A program made the position numbers and the translations under genes. Of a DNA stretch of 64,000 bases, positions 11,201 to 21,650 are shown piece after piece. The stretch is taken from the NCBI GenBank assembly GCA_026874595.1, contig CM049316.1, positions 8,601,839-8,665,838 on the forward strand, in the 5' to 3' direction. This DNA comes from Sipunculus nudus. Its lineage: Eukaryota > Annelida > Sipuncula > Golfingiida > Sipunculidae. The notes beneath the pieces were generated by a model. The model saw nothing but the letters and a program-made list of their open reading frames with translations, ran no database searches and was not told where the DNA came from. Numbering within the stretch: the first letter of the stretch is position 1; every line of letters begins with the position of its first letter.

Positions 11201-14200
11201 GTTGTTACGAGTAAAGGGTAGGTTGCAACAGTCCAAATTGACTTATGAAGAAAGACATCCCATCATTATACCGAAAGGCCACTTGGCAAAACTAATAATA
11301 CGGCACCAGCATGAACAGCTGAAGCATGCCGGTGTGGATACAGTTATATCAACCCTCAGGGACAATTTCTGGATTGTCGGATTGAGGCGCCTAGCAAAGA
11401 CTGTCAAACGTGAGTGTATCCACTGTCAAAGGATAGACGCTCAAGCAAGCAACCAACCCGTAGCTCCCCTCCCTGATTTAAGGGTTCAGCAGGCTCCACC
11501 CTTTACGGTAACTGGCCTCGACTACGCAGGTCCTCTCTACTGTTCAGACCTTTCAAAGAAGAAATTATATATTCTGCTGTGCACTTGTGCCGTAGTGAGG
11601 TCTGTGCACCTCGAGTTGACAGATTCTTTGAATCTATCTGACTTTATGTTAGCCCTGAGGCGGTTTTCAGCCAGAAGGGGATTACCTAGTGTCATATACT
11701 CCGACAATGCAAAGACCTTCAAGTGTGCGGAGACTCATATGCTGAAATGTTTCGGGCCAATAGTCCTAAGTGGAAATTCATTATCCCAAGATCTCCATGG
11801 TGGGGAGGATGGTGGGAGCGGTTGGTGCGCTCGGTGAAGAGTGCATTGAAGAAGTCATTGGGCACGCGCTGCCTTGCTAAAGTGGAGCTAGAAACTACAC
11901 TGCAGGAAATAGAAGCCTGTATTAATTCTAGACCCTTAACCTTTGTTGGAGACGAAGTGGAAAGTGTCTCCCCTCTGTCTCCGTCCCATTTCTTAATAGG
12001 TAAGAGAGCAGAGTTCCAGGCCACAATCTCTGAACAAGAAGAGGCAGTGACTCAGCGGGATTTAACTCTCAGGGAATCCAACCGTCAAAAGCGGCTCAAT
12101 TTATTTTGGTCCCTTTGGAGTAAGGATTATATAAGAAATCTCCCACCAACAGTCAACAAGTTTGTCGCCAAAGGCGATATAAGGAAGGGTTGTATCGTCT
12201 TGATTAGGGGAGACAATGTTCCTCGAATGAAATGGCCTTTGGGGTTGGTAACTCAGGTTTTCCGCGGCAGGGACGGGGTGATCCGTAGTGCTGAGCTCAA
12301 AACAGCTAAAGGACTTTTCACTCGTCCTATTCAAAGGCTGCATGACTTGGAAGTAAACTATCAGAGTGGTGCTTCGGATGCCGTTAGCCCAGAGAATGTA
12401 AACTCGAACACTGGTAATGTTCCGGATATCGGAGACGGTAATAACCAGAAATCTAACAGAACTGGTGAAGTTCAGGTCACGCGTGCTGGACGCGTTGTTA
12501 AACCTGTAAACAGGTTGGATTTGTAAAGTTCATGCTTTAATTCTCGGATATACTTGACTTTTGTTTAACTTGTCATTAGTATTGTAGTATTTATTAGACC
12601 TACAATATTGTAGAACTGTTTGCATCTACAAGATGTACAACTAACGTATTACTAAAGTATGAATACTTTTTAATTGGTTATACTAGAAATTTAAATCCGC
12701 TGAATATGATGTTATAATTAAAAGTTCATTTTCATGTAATTTTCCGAGTATCAAGATATCAGACATTATCTAATAAGGTATATTTCATTGTTAGATCTGC
12801 TCTTAGAAGTATATAAGGACTAAGTACTTTATTGTGTACTTAAGTTTAGATTAACTTGAAACAAAGGTGTTGGAGTACACTCCAACAGGTGGGAGGAATG
12901 TTGGCGATGACTGTTATATACAGCTGTAATTTACTTTGGTTTTTTTCACGGGTACGGTGTGACTGTCGTCGCGGGTACGGTGTGATTTTGCCTTTTTGAT
13001 TCTGTTATGATTTCTCTGTTATACTCTCCTGTAATGAAGTCAGAATAAACACTGTTGAATTTTCTAAGTCGTAGTTGGCTCCGTGTTCCATATGGACCTG
13101 GATTAAACTCGCCAAGTTGGGCTTATGAGAGTGGTCCCCAACAAATACCTTTGTTACATATAACAGTGATCATCTCCTCCCGATTCACATCACTGCATCT
13201 CTTAATACCTATACGTCATTCGTGTCACATCGTTTATCAAAATATTATATTAAGGATATTGTATGCAACTGTTCTGTGAAGGAGAAAGTATAATAGAAAT
13301 ACACTACTTGTACATCTAATTATCCATATAACACTTAAACACGTTTGCATCGGTTAAAGTTAAGCTGAAAGGTTACAATGGATACTCACATATTTGTCTC
13401 CCAGGTGACCTACTGTCGGGGTTGTAACAGTGAAGGTCACTGCATTTGACAGAAACACTGCACCGACAGCAAGCGGCGTCAGGTTAAACTGAAAGTAAAA
13501 CATAAATTCTCATGAAATATATAATACAACTAACCAGTGCCTACTCTACCATGAGATTATAAAACGAGGCTTGTGATGTGGTGAGTGTAATGGTACCGAG
13601 GAGGAGGGATTAGAATAATCTTCACAAAAGAAGCTCAGTGAAACCTCTATACTATGGACACTCTTTGGACTTGTTCAAACGACCCACCGCAGGTGCTCCG
13701 TATATGGAGACAATTCCACAATAGGAATAATGAAATGAAAATGGCTTCATGGAGGTGCCCACTAGTAGAGGTTCGACTGAATAAGAAAAGTCTTCGTATA
13801 TAGGAATATATTTATACTCTACCTATACATGTAAAGAGTTGTGCCTTATTAATCAAGTCATCTTGTAGCTGATTGTAATGACCAACCCATGGTAATAAAT
13901 TTAACGGAAAGTATAAGTGTAACCCATTCTAGAGAATGTTGACCGTTCCCGGCATGCATTTCATTTACCTGGTTTGAAAGAAGATTCAAGGGAGTATGGG
14001 GACTTTACTAAAGGAAAATATTTCCTCCTCCACTCCCACCACTGAATTAGATGAAATTAGAAGATGATATTAAATAAATAATAAGCAATAATGCCTACTT
14101 CTTTGAGATGGAGGGCCAGCGTGAGCTGGATGTATCCGAACAACATCCCTGCGAAAACCACCTCCTGGAAGCAGAGAATGGCTACCAAGGGTCGCAAAAT

Positions 14201-17200
14201 AAATCGACACATCGGCGCGTTTGGTTGAGTTTGACCTGTCAATACATGTACATTATTATGGATTACATGTAATGTCCAAAGAAATTCATATGTATATGCG
14301 GATGATTTCTTAATTTCATGAGAAAGAAAGATCACAACCGCATGGATTCATGCTGCCTGACAATCTTAAAGGAATTATTTTTAACCGATAACCCTCTTGA
14401 AAGAGAGATTCGTTAACTTCCCAAGTCAATAACATGAAATTTAGGGCATAGATATTCAGTTTCTGTATCCTGTCACAAATGTTCTCAAGGAATCCATTCT
14501 ACAGTTTTAATTACTATTACAGCAGTTAAATCTTGTTTGATATAAAAAAGTAATCTCTGATATGGGGGGAACATGATCTCTATATATAAGAACAATGTCC
14601 TTAAGTGACTCTCCCGAGCAAACAAACGTAACTATAAGTGTTTGGAGCCAACATTAAGACAATTTATGTTAGCAGCGCCTGGAAACAGCATAGATTAAAT
14701 TTCGGGATCACTATAGGAAAGAATAAATTAACGTCCGGGGCACTGATAAATCTGTTATACGAGTAATACAAAAATCAATCAAATGATAAAAACTGCATTT
14801 TGAAGAGTTTTAGAAGCAGGCAGTTGCGAAAAGATTGTATTTAAATATGTGGGACAGTTTATGTTCTGAATTATTCTGCCAATATACTTGGATTCCGTTG
14901 ATATTTCTGTGTGTGGTGGATGGAGACTGTCCGTACCTTGCTCTACCTTCATAGCTGCTGCCCCGACAAGACCTATAACCAGCAGAGGTATAGCCGCCAC
15001 CACGAAGGTGAACATGTAGCCGACCGACTGAAAACAAAGGTATCACAACAAATAGCGCATGTTTGATGAATTACTACGCAGACAAAAAAAGGTCAGATAA
15101 AACTATGATGAAATACCACCACCCATGCGCAATGGTGACGATATGAATCTGATATCATTTGTGTATTGTGTTATACAGTGTCATTACAAATACCAAAGTG
15201 TGTATGGCTAATCTCGACGGGTTCTTCAGAAGTTGAAAAGTAAGTACTTCTGCAATTGCATGAATTAATCGATTGATAATCCTTTTCTCTCATAATTTTA
15301 GAATAACACTATTAAACACTACTCCGAGTGTTTAACAAATAATAGCATTCTGAGAAATATATAAGAACCACATAAACATCAAAACTTGGTGTTTGTTAGT
15401 GCATATGGAAGAACACAAGATTTGACCTCTTTGTCAAGGAGAATCTACGAGGGCATGAGTGGAAAGAGGAAGGAGGTATTTTGTTGTAATTGTATGTGAT
15501 TTGCTTTAAAGTAGAACAACACTGAAACGTCATTTCCTTTTACGATTTTAAATGGATTATGCCCTGGAAGGTCAGACGTTAGAGCTTTATTCGTATACAT
15601 GTAGGAACAAGCGGTTATATTTATCAAAATTCAAGATGACCGACCAAACAGCCTTTTTTGTTTTTTCCTTCAGGCACATTAACAATCCGTTCATCTGTAA
15701 CGGGATACCTCCTCTTTTGAATGATCATATTTCAACAGTAGGAGTCGTTTGTATCATATCTGAAAGAATCACAATGCTAATGCAAAAAAAAAAATACACG
15801 TGAAACCTACCTGGTAGAGGGCGCCACCAACAAGAGGTCCAACAACAAAACCAATAGCCGCGCTGCTCTCTAGAAGTCCCTGTGACACGAAGAGAGGTAG
15901 GTTATGTGACGTTATGTAATCTAATATAATATGTAATTTTTAGGCCTGTTTACATGACTACCTTTAGTGGTTTCCTCTGTACCGTTACTGATGTGTGTGT
16001 TTAAATATAAAATCATAAACTCACGAACATTGTTCCCGTCCGTTCCGGAAACAGGATCCCGATGATTGTGTAACTGGCTGTATAGTAAGCAGCTGATCCA
16101 GCGCCCTCTACCGACCGGGTCAAGAATGACATCACAACAAATATCGGACCCGGTGGACAAAACTCAAGGGCCCTGTAAGGTATACATACTCATTATCATA
16201 TTTTTACTAAACTATAACATATAAAAATAGCTGAACTTTGTTATATGCACGTGAGATAAACTGGAAAGAAATGTCGGAAAACCGAACAAGGGTGTTTTCT
16301 TAGAACAAACATAGAATCACATAATCTTGTAATTTTACATAGTGTAAACCATTAACCGTTCACAAGCTCAGAAGGGATAATCTTTTCAAGTAATATCGTG
16401 TACAAATTACCCATGTGGTGATGTACGTTTTAACAGGATTATTTATTAGTACCTACTAGAAAGCATTATTTTCACAAGTGGCTCTGTACGAAGCGTGATA
16501 TGTGACGACATAGTAAAGGATGTCGTCTCATGCACACAGTTAAATGACGAGGCTTATGAGTCCACACAGTATACTGGACTAAACATTGCATATTTATTAT
16601 TTGAATAACATAATCTAGACAGTCGCCCATTATCTATTTTTACGGCAATGAAGTTTATTTATATTAAATGTTCTTATTACTTTTGGAAAAACTATACATG
16701 TATATTATATGTCATTCTCAGATTTTACCAGATTACATAAAATGACATTTTGTTTCTCTAACTCACCCAAAAAGTACGGAACAACAAGCACACATGATCA
16801 CACCCGATGTGTACATAAAACGAGGCCCCGTCTGTACGATCTGAAACAGACCATATAAATAAGGGGCTAAAGTACCCTGCATGTGCTTGCATCTGAACAT
16901 GTTGTGAAAATATGTGACAGAACATAGCTTTACCATTATTCACAGCGCAGTAACAATTTGGAAAGTATTCCTTTATATAACGCTCACCTCTAAAATGTCA
17001 TTAACGTGACAGAAAAGCGTCCGAAAAATATCGGCCGAACATATAAGTATGTGTCATAGTTGATATTGCAAATATAACAAAATAAATAACACCTGAAATC
17101 AGGGTGTTTTGCTGCTTTTCAAACCTGTAAACAAATACATAGATTTAACAAAATAATCTTTCTCCTTATGAAACTGACGTATACCTGTCCCATGACGGAC

Positions 17201-18150
17201 CTTTGCAATATACGTTATTATTTTTCTTTACGTACAAGTTTACCCCAGAGCGGTGAAGTGGTCATCATCACCAATTCGAAACATGCGATCACAAGCCCCG
17301 TCAACTGCGGTCCCACACATTTCTGTTGGGCCTGGCAAGTTTACCAAAATAACTCATGATGGCAGTTGGTAAATGTTTAAAATATGCTGTGGAGGAGAGA
17401 TGTGTTTTGAGATAGTGAATTTTGGATCTAAGATGGATGAGATCGTTCTCCTTTGATTAATGCCCAAAAATTAATTTCAAAAATGCAAAATTAGTCTTCA
17501 TCAAATGAAAGATTGTAATGAACAGCACAATAAAATATGTTTGCAAGGCAATGGTCAGGTTTCTCGCTATCCTTCGGATTCATTCAGTTTTATGAGTCAT
17601 TTATATTTTATGTCCTTTTATTAGACTGGCTTGCAATCTGAAGATGGCTGGTCCATTCTTGAGGCCATCGACAGGCAGAGGGGCAAAGTGCTCACTAAGT
17701 GGGATCTTGATGGAATTTCATTCAAAATATTTTCTCTTCAAAATTCAAAGTTGAAATTGTCTAAGGGTGGCAAGCTTATAGTCCTTCCTTGGGCACCGGA
17801 AAGGCCCTGATTTGAGGAAAACCTTTAGTGATTTAATAAACCTGATAATTATACCATTATGTAAGCCAGAGACAGTGTGATCATTTTAACATCTATATTT
17901 TACTAATATATTTAAATTAGAGAAAATAGGGTGAGGTGAACAATCGTACCATTGTTGGGAAAAACGGTCCAACCATGGCGAAGTAACAACCGGATATGAA
18001 GTCGGTCAAGGTCATACACAAGAGGGTGACCTTGACACTCAGTGGCGTTTTCTTTTCATTCGAGCCAACCTCAACGGTTGTTGTATCCTGGCTACCATGA
18101 TTCTGGCAAATTGCTTTCTCTGTCAACAAAGGTGTCTCTTCCGTGGACAT
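5269..18150 (-). CDS. SLC18B1-like MFS transporter, copy A (12 exons, 461 aa)
   Basis: Probable vesicular/lysosomal proton-coupled exchanger of the SLC18B1 (vesicular polyamine transporter) type. Minus-strand exons: 17950-18150, 17236-17331, 16767-16840, 16025-16172, 15811-15879, 14937-15027, 14099-14235, 13390-13488, 6588-6682, 6187-6282, 5764-5838, 5269-5473. Lengths sum to 1,386 bases, open throughout, ending TGA; family members are about 460 residues. Visible features: acidic dileucine EETPLL at residues 4-9 (endolysosomal sorting type), a first membrane helix near 41-63, motif A-like GKLIVQTGPR at 97-106, motif C-like GPLVGGALYQ at 187-196, and the second-half loop GHLGDKYRFLARP at 299-311. 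The start ATG is shared with copy B. A BEL/Pao element sits in intron 8, making it about 6.7 kb. Donors of exons 1, 2 and 6 are GTACG-type in both copies. Likely functional. The substrate is inferred from the family only. Confidence 0.88.
6932..7176 (+). repeat. BEL/Pao 5' LTR
   Basis: 245 bases, TG...CA ends with the 6-bp inverted tips TGTTGG/CCAACA. It contains AATAAA near 7,077 and two copies of CGGGTACGGTGTGA. It has five differences from the 3' LTR. Confidence 0.95.
7177..7200 (+). other. Primer-binding region
   Basis: Directly after the 5' LTR, TTTGGTGCCTGTCAGACCCG starts with the TGG typical of a tRNA-complementary primer site. The priming tRNA was not identified. Confidence 0.5.
7235..8398 (+). 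pseudogene. BEL/Pao gag region, frameshifted
   Basis: Structural capsid region. The first frame (7,235-7,549) is basic and helical-looking. The reading then shifts to another frame (from about 7,500, open to 8,398), which holds the capsid-like segment around LPKSTGVLTEWQPFWDRF and a zinc knuckle CAFCGKGHSSERC near 8,255-8,295. A second knuckle starting CFRCLGKGH is cut by TGA at 8,396-8,398. One frameshift and one stop make it defective. Confidence 0.85.
8399..9435 (+). pseudogene. BEL/Pao protease and start of pol
   Basis: Continues in the frame of the preceding gag segment after the TGA. The aspartic protease active site is seen as FDTGSDTTYVS near 8,647-8,680. The linker towards the RT includes PFGWVVSGK near 9,040-9,066, a phrase typical of the BEL/Pao protease-RT junction. 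The frame is lost around 9,400-9,435, where the RT continues in another frame. Confidence 0.85.
9395..10505 (+). pseudogene. BEL/Pao reverse transcriptase and RNase H start, interrupted
   Basis: RT region with KARPVFDASS near 9,524-9,555, a TADITKAFLQI segment near 9,662-9,695, and the catalytic YVDD box at about 9,883-9,897. There is a TGA at 9,575-9,577 inside it. Near 10,386 the reading moves to another frame that shows the RNase H start (HCFGDASERGYGAALY). That frame meets TAA at 10,506-10,508. Confidence 0.85.
10509..12526 (+). pseudogene. BEL/Pao RNase H end, integrase and C-terminal domain, frameshifted
   Basis: Starts with the LPRLELLGALL segment typical of BEL/Pao. It then shows an RNase H-like WTDSSVALGWV (about 10,615-10,645), a zinc-binding region with CIHCQ near 11,416, and the integrase core from about 11,500 (FTVTGLDYAGPLY, then YSDNAKTF). 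A frameshift near 11,725 moves the remainder (WWGGWWERLVRSVK, INSRPL, and a C-terminal DUF5641-like stretch) to another frame ending at 12,526. Confidence 0.85.
12887..12898 (+). other. Polypurine tract
   Basis: AGGTGGGAGGAA immediately before the 3' LTR, the expected plus-strand primer position. Confidence 0.7.
12899..13143 (+). repeat. BEL/Pao 3' LTR
   Basis: 245 bases, same ends and length as the 5' LTR. It is followed by AATAC, repeating the five bases before the 5' LTR. Confidence 0.95.
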
Positions 18151-18301
18151 ACTTAATATTAAAAAAAAGTTTGATAACATATATAACTCTACAGCTATAA
18201 AACAATGTAATATTTGTCAAAGGTGCAAAGGTCGGCACACAACCTTGATCATGGGCAACATGATTGCATGGGTTATATTACAAATGTTATATCAACTTTC
18301 T

Positions 18302-18314
18302 CCCCCCCCCCCCC
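18302..18314 (-). promoter_or_regulatory. Poly(dG)/(dC) tract near start of copy A
   Basis: Thirteen C on the plus strand, so G13 on the gene's strand, 152 bases upstream of the ATG. Copy B has a similar tract at the same distance. Confidence 0.6.
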
Positions 18315-19495
18315 GTGGCCCCTCCCCCTTCGGCTAAAAAAAGTGGGAACGCCCGGTCACCCCCAACCCCCGGGTTCTGAAATTTGTCGGTATGATATGT
18401 TAATTAATGACAGAAAGGAACGGCTCCTTTGAAGCGGGGGCGCCTATTTGGAATGCGCTTATTAGGTCAATTATATATATGAATATATATATATAATTAC
18501 ATATATATATATTTATAAATTACTGATAAAGGAATGCTAACCTCACCCCCTCCCCCCTCTTATAATGGATCCATCACTGAAAATAACATATATACTGCAT
18601 GTAGGCCTAATTAATCAACATTAAATTCAATTAATATACAATTAATTAATTTAATGTATCATACACGTGAGAACGAATCAGTTCGTAATATATACATTGC
18701 AATCGATACACTCCAGTCGCAATGATGTGATCTGTAACCGATACTGCCAATCACTTCAATGTTCGATTAAGCACGTTGAAATATATGCCTAAATATGGCC
18801 AGACAGGCAGAGTATATAGTCACCGCATAGCGTGATATATCGGTCGACGCAGTGTTATTTTAATAAGATCGACCGGGTTATCATGCATCTGTGGCCCTAA
18901 GGACCCCCTCCCTCATGATAACTACAACAATCCCAATATACTTTAAACCCTGAGCGGAGGAAACGGTGCTTTTTTCTATACTATTATACCTGCTGCATGC
19001 CATGCTATATTTGCATTGTGTAGAATAAATCATTGTAAAGTACATTGTAAATAAATCATTTACATATTCTGCAAATACACTGTCCCTGTTTTTTTATATA
19101 AAATAAAACTCCTCAAACTACTTCACCTTCCCTCCCCCCTCCCCTACTCCTGTCCGAGGATAAGATCACTATTCTACCATTGATGTGTCAAACTACCCAA
19201 GTATTGGTTATGACGCGAGGCAAGCAGTTATTTCGGTCTGCTTTTTGTAAGATAAATATTACCTTATGTCGCTTGTCGGTTTGAGTTTACTGGTAGTGAG
19301 CCGTCAAGATTACACAAACTAGCACAAAAGCACTGCACCTTCAAATAGTGGAGCTAGCCGGATTTCACCTTTATCTCTGTTTATAGTACGCATGCCCAGG
19401 GAGTCGATCTGACTAGCGTGAAGCGACCATCCGGCTCGGTCGGCCGTTTGATCTCTGATTGCACAATGGTTGACTATGCATGATGACGTCGATGA

Positions 19496-19509
19496 CCACC
19501 AGGGGGCGG
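19496..19509 (+). promoter_or_regulatory. CTCF-like motif upstream of copy A
   Basis: CCACCAGGGGGCGG closely matches the animal CTCF core consensus. The copy B equivalent at 31,607-31,620 differs in one base. Binding is not shown by sequence. Confidence 0.4.
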
Positions 19510-19749
19510 ATCCATCTGTTCTCAAAGATGAGATCAAAATGAACATAAACGGTAAACAAATCAAGCAACGTATTCCAAATCCATTATATTATCATACTAC
19601 ACATTGGCTTATGAAAAAAAAAAGATTTTACATAAACTGAACCCGATTCCTGGAGGGAAAAAAAATTTTATTAATTTTTTCACAAAAAATGAGGTTGTGT
19701 GAATTGTACATAAACTGTTGGCACATCTTTGTGCACTGTCAACTCGGCA

Positions 19750-19759
19750 GTCACGTGAC
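19750..19759. promoter_or_regulatory. E-box / CLEAR-like palindrome upstream of copy A
   Basis: GTCACGTGAC equals the consensus recognised by TFEB/MiT factors on lysosomal genes in vertebrates. At the homologous position copy B reads GTGACGTCAC (32,639-32,648). It lies about 1.6 kb from the start codon; function is inferred only. Confidence 0.4.
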
Positions 19760-19890
19760 CCACAAAAAAATCCCCTGCGACTAAAAATTCTAGAAATCAA
19801 CAGTATTTCATACACTGTAAGCCACAACATTTCAGGGAAGAATAAAAACAACATCTATTGCTAGAATCAAGTCATTCCCAAATGTTGCCT

Positions 19891-19900
19891 GTGACGTCAC
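19891..19900. promoter_or_regulatory. CRE-like palindrome upstream of copy A
   Basis: GTGACGTCAC contains the full CRE octamer TGACGTCA. Copy B has TGACATCA here (32,781-32,788), which breaks the palindrome. Confidence 0.35.
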
Positions 19901-20060
19901 AGTTTGCACCAGTCAGTCGCATCAGGGCCTAGTCTCTGTCCTGGATGAAATGCTCCATACATGTAACACCAGCACGTGGTATCAGGTTTACCTAACCGAA
20001 AATGAGAATGGATGCTGTTAAATAACGATTCGAGGAGTTCAAATTGTATGTGGAGCGATT

Positions 20061-20479
20061 GGGCGGACAGGATGAAACATTACAAAATTACCAGCCATTT
20101 TTTAAATTATCAAGTATCCGTTTATCTTTCTTCCACAAGCTATGTGAAAATTCGTAATATTTGGACGATTAAGTCGCTGCATATCTACAACCAGCAGATA
20201 ATTAACAGGTTATTTTAAATAGAGACATTTCTTATCTGACCTTGAAAATGAATTATATAATTTGATGCCTGTGTCGGAAAGGGGTTCAGGTTACCTGGAA
20301 CCCTAAATGTACTCTAAAAAAATAATTTTTGATCATCCAAAGAAAATAACTTCAAAATATATGTTTTTCATGAAGATTATAAAACACAAAATGTAATACT
20401 TGAATGCTAGGGCGAATAAATAATTGTATGGACTATTATTAATTGTATAATTGTATAGACAGGCTAAAATTTTGCACAA
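20061..20479. other. Non-coding, nothing recognised
   Basis: AT-rich sequence between unit A and the repeat array. No gene, LTR or known repeat was seen. Confidence 0.3.
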
Positions 20480-21650
20480 ATGTAGCCTTTGCATGTTTAT
20501 GGATCTCACATTGCTCTTTATCATTCGTTAAACTGGTGGCGCCACTTGCAACCATTTTTGCACAGCGTTCATCTGTTCATCTGCCTTGGGATAAAATCAC
20601 TCATATCTCTGCATTGGTTGTACTTATCCACCTTAAACTTTGCATCTGTACACATCGTGGATAGCTGTCTTGATTTAATGATAGGTGGCGCCACCTACAT
20701 TCACGTTTAGGCTGAAGACATACAGGCTTATATCTCGAGACTGCTTTGAAATATCCTTTTGAAGTTTTGCATGTGTATAGATCTCACATAGCTTTTTAAT
20801 CATAAGCAAACTGGTGGCGCAGCCTGCAACAATGTTTAAATATCGTCCGTCTGTTTGTCTGGAGTGGGATAAAATCACTTACATCTCGGCAGCGGTTTTA
20901 CTTGTCTGCCTAAAATTTTCCAGGTTTATACATCTTGGATAGCTTTCTGAATTTTTTGACATTTATATTTACGCTGCAGACATCTAGGCTTATATCTCAG
21001 GACTGGTTTGCTGTATCCTCCTGAACTTTTGCATGTGTATAGATCTTACATAGCTTTTCATCATACGCATCAGGCGCCACCTGCAACCATTTTTGCACAG
21101 AGTTCGTCTGTTTGTCTGCCGTGGGATAAAATCACTCATATCTCGGCAGTGGTTTGACTTATCTGCCTAAAATTTTGCATTTTTATACATCTTGGATAGC
21201 TTTCTCGTTTTGGTGGCAGGTGGCGCCACCTACATTTATTTTTACGCTGCATACATTCAGCTTATATCTGAGGACTGGTTTGACATGTCCCCATGAAATT
21301 TTGCATGTGTATAGATCTCACATAGCTCTTAATTATACACAAAATTGGGGGCGCACCTGCCACCATTTTTGCACAGCGTCCTTCTGTTTGTCTGCTGTGA
21401 GATAAAATCACTCATATACAAGTTATGGTTTGACTTATCTGCCTTAAATGTTGCATATGTATACAAATTGGATAGCTTTCTGGATTTTGTACTTGGTGGC
21501 GCCACCTACATTTCGGCTGAAGACATCCATGCTAATATGGACCACACCTCACTCTATTTCCCATTGCCACTCAATCCTTGCCTCACTTCACCCGTCCCAC
21601 TCTTATTTCGGCGGATACACAAAGTCGCTTGTCGACTACCCGTATTCACA
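20480..21650. repeat. GGTGGCGCCACC palindrome array 1
   Basis: Tandem array of a dimeric unit. The palindrome or a one-to-three-base variant occurs at about 20,536, 20,685, 20,813, 21,069, 21,220, 21,346 and 21,496. Alternate spacings near 150 and 128 give a 277-bp period. Between palindromes two half-unit types alternate: one with GGATAAAATCACTCATATCTCGGCAGTGG-like text, one with GTATAGATCTCACATAGCTCTT-like text. The array ends with a unique segment (CTCACTTCACCCGTCCCA, near 21,583) that also ends the array at 36,440. Non-coding on both strands. Confidence 0.85.

Larger units (their letters stand above)
6932..13143 (+). mobile_element. BEL/Pao LTR retrotransposon in intron 8 of copy A
   Basis: Full-length layout: 245-bp LTRs (6,932-7,176 and 12,899-13,143, both TGTTGGCG...CCCCAACA), a primer-binding region, gag, protease, RT, RNase H, integrase and a polypurine tract. 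It is flanked by the 5-bp target duplication AATAC (6,927-6,931 and 13,144-13,148). The domain order and the protease-to-integrase sequence are of the BEL/Pao type. By eye the LTRs differ at 5 of 245 positions, so insertion is fairly recent. The internal frames nevertheless carry about four frameshifts and three in-frame stops, so this copy is not autonomous. It is antisense to the host gene. The matching place in copy B (near 25,170) is empty. Confidence 0.95.
4640..20060 (-). repeat. Tandem duplication unit A (SLC18B1-like gene plus flanks)
   Basis: Aligns end to end with 23,155-32,990. The shared sequence starts near 'TTTAG..GTACAGGGCTAAAAATT' at 4,650 and at 23,165. It ends in the block around GATGAAATGCTCCATACATG (19,940 and 32,840). 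Introns as well as exons align. The unit is longer than unit B because of the BEL/Pao element (6.2 kb) and the SINE (0.24 kb). Confidence 0.85.
18151..20060 (-). promoter_or_regulatory. Upstream region of copy A
   Basis: Homologous to 30,332-32,990 upstream of copy B, so it predates the tandem duplication. It contains a C13 tract (18,302-18,314) 152 bases from the start codon, AT repeats (18,465-18,515), a second C-rich run (18,541-18,560), and the motif sites listed separately. No coding frame was recognised. The transcription start is not defined by the sequence; an untranslated first exon may lie here. Confidence 0.6.

Noticed and set aside
20480-21650. CRISPR-like array
   Set aside because: Eukaryotic context, repeats imperfect and dimeric, spacers are themselves repeated, no cas genes.
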